Assembly (NCBI RefSeq): GCF_900963305.1
Contig: NC_042518.1
Location: forward strand, 15,824,486-15,888,485
Direction: 5' to 3'
DNA: 64,000 nucleotides
From: Echeneis naucrates
Lineage: Eukaryota > Chordata > Actinopteri > Carangiformes > Echeneidae
Positions within the stretch are counted from its first letter, which is position 1, and every line of letters starts with the position of its first letter. A model generated the notes under the pieces. It did not search any database. It was not told the DNA's origin and was given only the letters and a program-made list of their open reading frames with translations. Position numbers and translations under genes: made by a program. Shown here piece by piece: positions 24,299 through 35,489 of this stretch.

Positions 24299-26254
24299 TT
24301 CTTTTTATTCTTATTATTATTCCGTCACTTTTTTGTCCGTTAATGTGGGTCGTACCGCTTGACAGAGCCCAACAATATATATGTCAAAACGTGCGTCTCG
24401 ATCGGGAATAGTGTGCTAACTTCTGGGTAGTCGATATTCCGATTTTTCCCAAAGTTATTCCCAAAAAACCAGCCGAAATTTTCCATAGAGAATGCATGGG
24501 AGCGGTGAAAAAATTGCCTCAAAATTTCACCTATTTTCTCAGTCACGTAGCTCTGTCATACGTGCACCTAGAAATGTCATTGAAACTTTAAAACGGAGGA
24601 AATCTTGTGCTCTTTCCACAAAATCAAACCTTTTTCTCCTAAACAGTCCACTTTTCAAACTACGAGCTCTCAAAGGAGCAGTCCGATTCACTTTTTCCTC
24701 AAAGTTAGAGTGTAACCGCTCGTTAAGTAGAGTGAGAGCACTGTGAAAAAGTAACCGACATTTTCATGTTTAACTCGAGCTCACGGCCAAACCGTGAAAA
24801 GGAGACAAATAATTTTTTGTCAAAACATAGACACAGGTCTTGGGATTCATAAAATCTAAGTTTGAGAGCTCTACTCCTCACCAAATTTAAACTGGAGGGC
24901 TCAGAGCGTCAGAAACACCTGTTTTTGGCCCAATTGACTGCAATGCAAATCATGGTTTTCCGAAAAACAATTTCACTCTGTCTTTGCACTGTCCCTACAC
25001 GCTCATTTTAAGGACTTTTCAAATCAAATAAAGACTTTCGGAATCTCCAGACTCTTCTGTCTTTCACGGTGTTTTCGTTTTTCGGACCGGAGCTACGGTT
25101 TGCTCGCAATTCGAAGTAGTTCGGGACGTGGTCAAAAGCCACTTTTCGGAGAGTTTTCGAGAGAGTCTGAGCTCTGACCCGAACGAATTCTCAAATCACC
25201 GTGACGACCGCAGCTCTCTCAGCTCTGGTCTGTGGATCAAACCCACTTCACTTTGGAGCCTCACTGCTTCGTCATGCTTTGTCACAGAAACGCCGTTCAA
25301 AGTTTAAACGGGTCAGAAGACTTTGACCTCTGTTTGTGACGAAAGGCTTTATGATAGCTCCTACGCTTCCTACTCAATCATAGATCAATTGTCATGCTGG
25401 TCTCATCTCACTCTGTCTGTGGCCTATGGCCATCACTTTGAATGATTTCTTCTCAAAGACACACACAGAGATATAGAGATGCACACACAGACAGATATCC
25501 AGACGCACACAGAGACAGATATCCAGACGCACTCACACATGTACACAGACATACACAGAGACAGATATACAGACGCACTCACACATTTACACAGACATAC
25601 AAAGAGATAGATATACAGATGCACTCACACTTTACACAGACATCCACAGAGACAGATATACAGATCAGGTCTGTGGATCAAACCCACCCCACTTTGGAGC
25701 CTCACTGCTTCGTCATGCTTTGTCACAGAAACTCTGTTCAAAGTTTAAAAAGGTCACGAGACTTTGACCTCTGTTTGTGACTTTGATATGATAGCTCCTA
25801 CGCTTCCTACACAATCACAGATCAATTGTCATGCTGGTCTCATCTCACTCTGTCTGTTGCCTATGGCCATCACTTTGAATGATTTCTTCTCAGAGACACA
25901 CAGAGATATAGAGATGCAGACACAGACAGATATACAGACGCACACAGAGACAGATATCCAGACGCACTCACACATACACACAGACACACACAGTCAGATA
26001 GACAGATGCACTCACACATATACACAGACGGAAATAGAGGCAGATATAGACACGCACTCACTGAATCAAGCTCAATCGGTTCTCCGAACGGAAATTTCAC
26101 CAGGATGGCTTTCAACATCATGACGGTACGCGGGTTGCTCGTCCAGTCGAGGGGCGAGGGGCGAGGGGCGACGGGCGACGGGCAACAAACGACGGGCGAC
26201 GGACGACGGGCCCCGGGTCCCGTGGCACTTCAAAATTTCCCTGGAATTTTCTAG
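24299..26254 (+). mobile_element. Array unit 8 (type A, right boundary)
   Basis: No palindrome; type A head; two sub-repeats (about 25228 and 25668); a G-rich tail at 26143-26218; final CTAG at 26251-26254. The host sequence to the right reads ttgtaaatttattatg. Confidence 0.85.
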
Positions 26255-27112
26255 TTGTAAATTTATTATGCGGTCGATTGTTTTTGTCTAGATCTATAAT
26301 AAACTCTGCTATCAGTAATACTGATCGTGTGTAATCACCAATAAATGAGGGCCAAGATTTTTTTTCCAGTAGTATTACATGCTCAGGACCAAATTCACCA
26401 CTCAAATCAAATGTAATAAACGGTTAGAAAAAAATAAATAAATAAAACATTTAATTAAAATTTGAGCGGTCCCACATCTGCAAATTATTGGATGCGATTA
26501 TAAGATTAAACCTTTAAGTACTCTTTGAGTTCAGAATACCACCAGGCAGAAGTCCAGTTAATAGATGCAGTTTAATATATGACAGCGGTCTGTCATGACT
26601 TTCTGTTAAAGTTCAAGTAAAACGTATTCACATGGGGGAGTTGGATGTACAAAAACAAAACAGTTTTCTTTCACTGTTCAGAAGCATCAAGCTGTTGTGA
26701 CAGCTGAGCCTCTCTTACAAACAGGTTTACAGTTTTTGCTACTTCAACCAGGGAGATTTCTGGATCCCCTCATCATCATCATCTTCTTCAACAATATACA
26801 ATAACAATAAAATAATACATAATCTATGATGCAAAACAGTTTTTGTAACAATATCCTCTTGCTCCTTCGATAGCAGGAATGTAACCATATAAAATGTGCA
26901 AATGTTTGCATTCAACACATGGAGAAACCTTCACAACAATGTCAAGTAAAAACCTCTGTCCTTCATCTAACAATATTATTCTTAGCAGTTAAAAAACAAG
27001 TCATCCAATATTAAATGTTCCATTAGATTGTTATTTGAAAGAAATCTCCTTTCCTCCGTTGATAGCGCAGGGGCTTCATGAGTATTGTTAGTTTGGCAGG
27101 TTGGAGTGTGGT
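26255..27112. other. tom1 3' UTR and spacer to the array
   Basis: AT-rich, no coding sequence seen. The part next to 27113 should be the tom1 3' UTR because the stop codon lies there. I could not place a poly(A) site with confidence. Confidence 0.5.
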
Positions 27113-30100
27113 TTAAGACTCTGAGTGGTTGGTGTCCTGTGAGGAAGCCCTCAGGGACGGCAGGCGGTCAGCTGCTTTCGCTCTCTCTGCCAAAAACCTG
27201 TCAAACTCTGCAGAGGAAAATGAGCAGGATTAGGAGAAACAACACTTTATCTGTCATCTTAAGGAAAACACTGAATGGAATAATGGGATGGAGAAATAAA
27301 GAAGAAGAAATCTGCACTATAGTTGTACCTTCCACGTAGTAATAGGGTCAAGTTGTATTTCATAAGGATTCTGTCAGCAGTGTGAGTCAAAATAACCCTG
27401 AACTGATTAAAGACTAGATTCGTGTGTTCCATGTGAAGTGAAACCATGACAGGAGCTATAAGGAGAGGCTAATTGAAAAATCACGTCAGAGTTTTTGTGT
27501 TGAACAGGTCTCAAAACAGCAGCATGTGTTATTGAAGCCTTTAATTCCACCTGCTGGTCAAATATAGGAAGCTTCAGAAGCAGATAAATGAACATTTGGA
27601 AGAATAATGAATTTAATTTATTTATGTAAAGAATGATGAGTGTATCTCGTGCCAAAGACCGTATTTATTCAGTTAAGTTGCAGCTCCAAGCAAAGAAAGC
27701 CAAAGTAGCTGGACTGGTTTTCACTGTGTAAAAACTTAAACTGCACATAGGGACAACGGCTCAGGTCAACACTAATACCCGATAAAATTACTGATTTACA
27801 TGCTACACGTTTTAGCAACAGGAAAGAAAATGTTAAAACCATCACCTTCACTGGTCACACCATCTGACTCCTCGTAGTCATCGTACTGTATGACAAGCAC
27901 AAAAGACATATCGCTATCATGTTATATACATACAGGACACATACAGTTAAAGGACAGACTGTGCTCAGTGTTATTTTACTGTCTGTCGGACTGTTGAGCT
28001 TTATGTCTTTTCAATTAATTAGAAATTTGGTGACAACATTAAAAAGTAATTTAAGAATAAGCAATAAATGTCCCACTAACCACCTAAAGGGCTTCTTGTG
28101 GACTTAAATAATTCTGAATTGTGTGAGCTCTGACATTTGTTACTTGACATGTTTGGCACATATGTGTTGCACATTAGTTGTTACTGTACCACAGAAAAGC
28201 CCATTATTTTCTCTATCTACCGTTTGATATATAAAATGGCACAAAAGTGTGCGATATGAACATTATAATTCTAAGTTCAATGTGAAATTTCACAGTATGA
28301 TATTTGTGGCTTAAAAAGTGACTTAAAGTGATCAGTAATGTAAATGTATTTCAGTCTTTTACTGAAACTGCTTTGGTTTAAGCTTGAAGTAGTGCACAGA
28401 GCTCCAAGTGAAATAAAGTTAGTGAACCTCTACAACTGAATGAGTTGTGAAAGTGAATGATCCATAAGTGAACTCAGACATGAGCGTTATTACTATTACT
28501 ATTATTTATATTATTATTATCATCTGTTGTACCTCATCATCCAGCGCTAACCATTTCTCAATATCATCCATTACATTGGACTGGTTGATAGGAATCTACG
28601 AAAGGCAGATCATCAGAATGGTCAGTTAAATCCAAACTATTGAAAATATGAGAATGTACCAGTAGAAGACAAAAATCATAAAAAAAACCCCACATATACA
28701 AACACACACATACACACAGGAAAAAAAACTCACAAGGACCCATGAGTTGTGAGCAAAGCATTAAATGAAGAGAATTAAAAGTATGACAACAATGTAGCAT
28801 ATCAGGATAGTCCAGACCAAACCAAACACTGTCATGCTCCGTTTCGTGCGTAGGCACAAAATTAAACTCTGAAAATATATTTTGTGTCTTCACCACACAC
28901 AAAAGCATGCAAACCATTGCTTTTTTTCTCAACATGTACACCACCAAACCCAAAAGTAATCCAAATAAAAGCAATCCAGACCACACTGAAAACTAAGTTC
29001 ATGACAAAACCAAGAGACAGAAGGCGTGGAGAGGGGACTCTATAACCAGGATACATTTTGGACACAGACCCACCATTCCCCTTTTAATCATCCAATCTAA
29101 CTTTGGTGAGGAGCTGCGGCTGGAGGCTGCGCTGTCACCCTTCATGCACAGACAGAGAGTTCATTTAGAGAGGCAAACAGTTTCTGAGACACACCAACAC
29201 ATATTGACCAAGCCAGGGGCCTTGTGATTGTTTCATACATAAACTCACTGACAGCAGCGCTCCTTTGAGTGCGAGTTATGTTTTTCATTTCAGAAGCTAG
29301 AAATGTATTGAGCCAAATAACCACTTGCTTTAAAAAAAAAAAAAAAAAAAAAAATCATCTCTACGGTCACATCACTGATTTGATCAGTCATGTCAGCTGA
29401 TGAATCTTGTGACTAAACCTGTTAGCGTGTAGCCTTTGCTCACCGTTCCAGTGTTGTGTAGTCTGTTCTCCTGAGCTTGAGCCAGGCCGTCCACCGCAAC
29501 TTCACCCTGAATGCTGAAATAGAAGATTTACACCCTGAATAATTGCTGTCTGAGACAAGAATCGAAGGGAATAATTCAGTGAACTACATATGACACATAT
29601 TTAAAAAGGTTTTGAGTGAAATAGGTTAGAATAGGTGAATAGGTCAGTATAATTAACACTAAATATGCTCTCTCTGCAACTTGTCTTTATTGTGGATGTC
29701 ATCCGAGCTGTGGTTTCTATTCTCTGTACCTTGGTCTTTGTTGTGTGGACACATTTATTTGCTGTGATAATGTTTCATCTGATTCACTTGTACCTGCAAG
29801 AAAAAAAGTAACAAGTGCCAGAGGGTGAATTTTACAGTGGTTTAGCAGAATAAAAAATGATGAATACCACATGTATATCAACAATTACACATTAACAATA
29901 AAACTTACTAAGTTTTGCCAACTGACTGGACAAGCTGTCACTTTTAACTGAAGCAATTCCTGACTCCTGAGACTCAGCTGTCAAATCGAGGTCTGTCAGG
30001 TTGACGTAAGTGTGACTCTAAGAAACAAAATGTAAAAATTCATAATGCCATCATTTCAGAAAATTGTGAGTGACAAGCTGCTGAAAATCATTTCTTCACC

Positions 30101-32916
30101 TTCTGTGTTGTATTTTGACCATTTCCTATGCGTCTTTCAAACCTGTCAAAAGCAGAGCAAACATACGGCAGAAATACATTTCTCGTACTTTGTTATGTGA
30201 CCAAATAACCGTAACAATTATGATAATAACCTGTGGTAGCGAGTAAAGGCAGTGTTTATTTCATCGTTTGTTGCCAGTAACTCTTCAATCAGCTTCTCCT
30301 CGCTGAGTCTGGGGATGATCTTCACTATCCTGTCTTGCATGTCCTTACAAACTGTGTATAACTGCTAATGACACAATCAAACAAAAAATGTGTGGGTGGG
30401 GGGGTTGATGGGGCAGATGTAACATGAAAACATACACGGTACTAGATCAGTTAAGGGTAACACCGTGTTCGTCATCATGAATGAAAGGGAAATAATTGTC
30501 TTCTATCAAAGAGACCAGAAATTTTATTTCACAATTATTGTAAAAAAAAAGCAACCCTGAAAAAGTGTGCCATTTAATTATTATTATCATTTTTTTTACC
30601 TCCAGCAGCTCCATGTCTGCTTGTTTTACTGTGGCAGGATCCAGCTGACTCATCATGTCTGACATCATGGTGAGGTTGCTGCGTACCACTCCCAGCTCTG
30701 TCTTCAGCCTTTTAACCTGAAAAATCAATAGTATTTCCTAATAAACACAGCTGTAATAACGCTTTACAAAAAGAAAATCATTTTTCATAAGAGGCAGAGT
30801 ATGAAACCGGAATGGATCACAGACATTTAAGGGATTTCTAGACAATCAACATATGTGACTAAGTAGAAGAGTGCAGTTTCACCTGGCTGGGAGTGAAGGC
30901 ATTGTTTCCTTCCAGGGCCAGTTTTAGTTCAGAGGTCTGAGGTGGAATGAGAGGAGGTTTGGAAGAAAGGAGCACAGCAGGCAGAGCAGTGACAGCAGGC
31001 ACATTCCCAGGCAAAGTCTGGTATGCAAAGATACAGAAATGACCCAAAAGAAAAGAGACCAAGAGTGATAGATAAGCACCCAGCTACAAACATTCCATCC
31101 GTGTGCACCCAGCCATGTTTGCACCTTTTGGGGGGCTTGTGCAGTTGAGTAACCGTCCAGTTCTGTCATGGGGAACTCGAGCCCTTTCCTTCGCAGGTCT
31201 TCATACACTGACACCACACCCGTCAGATCAGGCGAGCTACGGAATGCATCGGCCCACGCCTCAACATAAAAAACCCCACAAATTACTACCAGTCAGCAGA
31301 ATGAGGAAAATGTGACTTAATTTTCTTGTTCTATGCAGCCACACCTCTTGCCTCACCTGTATGATGCTGAGCACCCTGTCATGCAGGACTAGTGGAGGGT
31401 TGTTTCTTGGGATGATCGACCGGACTAGAACTCCTTCTATAAAATCCCTTGTTGTCACCAGGATGTGAAATCTGTAGCCACAGTTCTTCACACAGGTCTC
31501 CAGGACCTGACGTCACACAAACACAACAAATCACACCAAGTCTGATATCTGATTACACCTGATTGGAACAAATCCAGAGCCTGCAGGATGGTGGCAAAGC
31601 ATTAGCTGGAAACAACACTCACTGTAAGTGCCAGCATAACCTCTTTGAAGTTCTTATTACCCACAATCCTTTTCTTTATGGCCCTGACAGCATCTTTAGG
31701 CCTGTAATTAAAACATTATCAACAGTCAGAGACATGTAACCTTCAGAGGATCAGCATGTTCCGGATGAAGACAGATAACAAGCACACACCCTTCCTCTGA
31801 ACTGTTGATCATATCGCATATTTCCATATTGAGAGCCCAGTCATCCGATGGAAGACTGGAGCTGGTTGCACACTCTGAAAAATAAAGAGAGAAACATGAT
31901 GTTTCCAAAAAATGTGACAACGCTGACTAATAATCTTAGTTTTACATGTGACAAACATATGTGGCATCTAACAGGACTCAGTCCTAGGACACTGATGAGT
32001 CCTAATGTGAATGACGTGATTTTTCTCCTTCTATGCTGATAGTTCACGTCTCTTTGTCAAGGAAAATATTCTTAGTTGTATGTAGGGTTACCTTCCACTA
32101 CATTTGCATAAAACTGAATCAGTTTTAATAGGCCCCACATATGAACTCAACTACAACTGAGCTGAGTGTATGTGCTAATTATGTGCTTTAGAATATTAAC
32201 CATTTGTGTAAACAATAAGAGGAGCGTTTGGTTTTAACATGGGACACTAAAATCGTTAAAGATGATTAACAATAAGTTATAAAATGTGTTAACAGCCAGG
32301 AACCAACTTTTCTGTTCAAATCCAGTCTTTGTTTTGTTACAGTTGTTTAGTATTTACATAAAATAGAGTGTGTATAGAATAATACTGATGTTGGTTTAAT
32401 AATGCACCCAAATCTACTTATTTTAATGACTTGTCTCTCAATTCCCACCAGTCAATGAAGCCACATGTGGAAAGAATCATTAGGCTCCAGACAAATATAA
32501 ATCAAATTGGGGTCAGGAGGATGTCGACCGCTCTCTGTCCCGCCCAGCTATTGGCAGGTTAAACAGACAATAACAGCCAATCACCAGGAGCATCCGAGCC
32601 TCTTAGTCCCGCCTCTCCCAGATGATTGCTCAGTGGAGGCGTCAGTCAAACCGTAAGCTGCTGCTCTTCTGTCAGTCGTAATAAATTTACCTTGAATTCA
32701 CAAATCTAGCGTGTTGCCATTATGGAAGGAGACACATGTTGAAAGCCTGTATGACGGAAGTGTGCTGGGACATGTGGGGGTCTGAGCCGTAACCACCGCT
32801 GCGCACACGGCTCAGGCATTTGGCCAATACAGTGTAAAGATGAGGCGATAATAAAAGGGCTCACCGATCCGCTGTCCGACCGGCGTGCTGAACGGATTCC
32901 CCATTAAAAACTCCAT
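27113..32916 (-). CDS. tom1: TOM1-family VHS/GAT endosomal adaptor, 15 exons
   Basis: Adaptor of ubiquitinated cargo sorting at endosomes. Exons: 32916-32865, 31874-31790, 31701-31623, 31506-31357, 31259-31125, 31017-30883, 30716-30600, 30361-30231, 30142-30100, 30017-29909, 29793-29730, 29513-29444, 28595-28533, 27885-27846, 27207-27113. Phases all agree and give 455 residues, against about 490 in human TOM1. The VHS domain covers about residues 15-150 ([59 protein letters not shown]). The GAT domain covers about 210-300 ([35 protein letters not shown]). The C-terminal motifs [10 protein letters not shown] and [20 protein letters not shown] are TOM1/TOM1L2 signatures. [14 protein letters not shown] and AKAADRLP favour TOM1 over TOM1L2, although a few positions favour TOM1L2. 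The protein ends soon after the last motif and lacks the usual LFAL-type tail. Confidence 0.9.
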
Positions 32917-34340
32917 GGTGAGGGCCGGTGAGGGCCCCGCTTTGCGCCGACGTCCCCGGCCGAGCCGTACGCACCAACGAGCCCCGCTCTCCCTCTGCAG
33001 ACTGCGGCTGCGGTTGCTGCTGCTGCTGCTGCGGCGGCGGCGGCTGCGGCTCCCAGCACAAAGTGGGGCACTAGTTGATCTGCGTCATGCTTTAAAGAGA
33101 AAGCAGCCTGCACCCAGTCCGCCTGCTCCGCTACAACTGCTCCCCACACAGGCAGCGAGCAGCCCTGCAGCTCAAACTGGAGTGTCTTTCAACGAGCTGC
33201 TCTGAGATACAGCAGAGCACGTTTTCAATGAAGAGTTTCGTCTGGTCTCTTGAAAACTGAAGAAACGAAATGCAGCTTTTCATGTGTGTTTGAAAAAGCA
33301 GAAAAGGGACTGTTATGTTTACAAATTTTCATTTGGCAAGAACCAGAGATATGTTGGTCCTTTCCTGTGCAGTTCCTATAACACATCTTTCAGTCTTTCA
33401 TAGGATCTGCCCAGAATCTGATCTTAAAACACTAACTTTTTGAAACCTCTCACCTCCTCTAGTTTGTGCTTCTAGAAAAGTCTAAAGCCTGAACTGAGAT
33501 GAGCCCAATAACGCCAAAAGGTTATTTTTAAGGAACTTGCAGCTGTGTCTACAACTGCAGGTAACTCTGGTTATCTCTTTTCATGCTTTAAATGGAGAGA
33601 AACCTACAATATTGACATGGACGGCGCAGCCACATTGATTCGCTTCAACTGAAAGAAACAGAAACAAAACAGATCCCTGTCATGTCTGTGGATCATCTTT
33701 GGTAAAGTAGAAAAGTAGAGTTAAGCATGTTTGTATCATCATCCTTCTCAGAGAGGAATCACACTACACTTTTAATGCTGAAATCTATTTGACCACGTGA
33801 CCTTAATACTTGAATTAAACTTTGGTTTATATACATTATACATATTTTACATATTTTATAGTCAACGTGAATATATTGTGGTGTGTGTGCAAGGAATAAC
33901 TACTGGAACACAGATTTTTATCTTCGCAGTGATGTCTCTGCACCGTCATACCAAACACCACAGAAACACAGAAATAAAACAATAGATAAGGGAAATTCCC
34001 ATGAGTGTTTGCTCTTGAAAACATCAATAGTTACCACAACAACCAAACAAATACACAAATAAACAACCAATCAATCAATAAATGAATAACATTCATGCCT
34101 ATGTGTATGTCTATGGTACCCATGGGATGTCCTGATGATTATTTTCTGACGTTGTTGCTGTTGCTTTGTTGCTCGAGAAGGAAAAGAGAAAAGGAAGAGG
34201 AAGTGAAGTTCCGATCTGCCAGGACCTTCCGCAGCGTGAGGGGGCGCTGTAGTCATGGAAACAGCGGCAGGTGGAAAGCTCCGGGAGCGGCTGAGGTCAC
34301 GTCCAGACGGCGGCAGGTGCCTCCCGTTAACGCCTCGGCA
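32917..34340. other. tom1 5' region and tom1/mfsd6l divergent spacer
   Basis: GC-rich next to the tom1 start, with a CTG/CGG-type trinucleotide stretch at 32994-33053 that falls in the presumed tom1 5' UTR. Beyond 33200 it becomes AT-rich with no coding signal. The two genes point away from each other across this spacer. Confidence 0.5.
32994..33053. repeat. CTG/CGG trinucleotide-rich stretch
   Basis: Five CTG units followed by CGG units and CTGCGG. It is upstream of the tom1 ATG and would be transcribed as CAG/CCG-type repeat in the 5' UTR if transcription starts upstream. Confidence 0.7.
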
Positions 34341-35489
34341 GGGGAGCACACAGTGCAGAGAGGAGTTTAAGCGAGTTAGTTTGGGCCAAAGTTGAAAGGT
34401 AAGAGTTTAAAGTTAGAGTTTTCTCCCTCCAAAGCCGCCGTGACGTGGACCGGTGATCCACAGCCTGATAACCTGCGGCAGCAGGTGCGGCCACACCGAC
34501 AGGTGTTAGTGAAACACAACTTTAGTCTTTATTCGAATCCCCCTTTTTCCTCTTTTAAACAAACTAAAAGTGTACCGAGCCGCTGGACTTTTTTTTTTTT
34601 ACTAGTTGTTTTAAAGTGACATCTGTTTTTGGCTTCCTCTTGGTATCCGTTTTGTCACGTGTGTCTTTGTGCCGACATGTTTTCGTTATCAGATCTCATT
34701 ACATGATATGGAGATATCCATGCTGACGTCATAGCTGATCATGTTTGTCTGACTTGTGTTACAATCTGGGTTTGTTCTAACTAAACCTCGTGTCTAATGC
34801 GCCATTGTGACCTGTTGGGGAAAACATAGTGGCTTACTAATAGGGTTCATCCTCCATTGAATTTCTGAATGTCTCTGGTTTAAACCAAAACACGGTGAAG
34901 AATAAACGTACTGAAGGTTTGTTTCTGAGAGTTGCAGCTTGAGTTTTCCATCGCTCACTTCTGTGCAGCAACACAAAGGAGTCCAGCAGGAAACAGGATG
35001 CAGAACTGAAAACCCTGACCTTGATACCTTAGACAGTAGTGTCTGTTTATTCCATTGTTCATCCTGCTCACCACCAACTATACCGCTTCATTTGTATTCT
35101 ATGTGTACATTATTGGCTTACAAGACATTTGAAATGAAAGTTTTGCTATTTACAATTTTCATCTTTTATAAAACAGTCAACATTAAAATAGTCATCATAA
35201 ACATGTGGTAATTCAAGTCTCTGACATTTCATTATATCAATGTGATTTTAATAGTTTCTTGTTTGACGTTTTGGTCAAATAAAACAAGTTGTATAAAGAC
35301 AGCACCTTTTGGCTATTAATCTACACAAAAATGAATGAGCAGTCGATTAATATGGACGTAACCATAACAGTAACCAGATGAGCATTGTTGGACACTGATA
35401 ATTTCGTTATTTCCTGTCTGTCAGCTTGGATCCTGCAGCTCCTCCATGTGAAACCTTTCTGCTGAGCTGAGCTGCCCAGGAAGACAATC
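34341..35489 (+). other. Probable mfsd6l 5' UTR exon and intron
   Basis: A purine-rich stretch ends in GTTGAAAG followed by a good donor (GTAAGA) at 34399. A good acceptor (TTTCCTGTCTGTCAG) ends at 35424, 65 bases before the mfsd6l ATG. A non-coding first exon ending at 34398 with an intron of 34399-35424 is therefore likely. This is inference from splice signals only. Confidence 0.45.

Larger units (their letters stand above)
5591..26254 (+). repeat. Tandem array of eight transposon-like units (candidate non-autonomous Helentron/HINE)
   Basis: Eight head-to-tail copies, all in the same orientation, with ends at 8361, 11128, 13839, 15700, 18580, 21756, 24298 and 26254. Each unit has, in order: an optional imperfect palindrome of about 80 bp, a TTATTATT run, a conserved head of about 850 bp beginning TTCCGTCACTTTTT, a middle of sub-repeats and CACAGAGACAGATATACAGA-type microsatellite, a G-rich minisatellite, and a fixed end (CCCGTGGCACTTC, an AAAATTTCC/GGAATTTT hairpin, CTAG). 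AGTGCCACGGG in the 5' palindrome is the exact reverse complement of CCCGTGGCACT near the 3' end, giving asymmetric terminal inverted repeats. This combination (unequal subterminal inverted repeats, 3' hairpin, internal microsatellite, tandem copies) is known for Helentron-derived HINE/DINE elements. I see no Rep/helicase gene. The copies and layout are directly visible; the family name is inference. Confidence 0.9.

Noticed and set aside
6936-26123. Many open frames rich in His, Thr, Asp, Arg (for example 7353-7634, 12827-13279, 20328-20729) and Cys/Val/Ser frames on the other strand (9878-10327, 10476-11108).
   Set aside because: They are translations of the CACAGAGACAGATATACAGA-type microsatellite in different phases. 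Composition follows the repeat period, and the frames start and stop wherever the repeat does.
5591-26254. Possible CRISPR-like array of regularly spaced repeats.
   Set aside because: Units are kilobases long with conserved, not unique, sequence between them, and the DNA is clearly vertebrate nuclear.
26255-26420. Possible second mobile element flanking the array on the right.
   Set aside because: No terminal repeats or recognised blocks seen; only AT-rich sequence.
32861-33061. A Gln/Pro-rich frame across the tom1 start region.
   Set aside because: It has no ATG at its beginning and its repeats come from the CTG/CGG stretch; the tom1 ATG at 32916 lies in a different frame that matches the family N-terminus.
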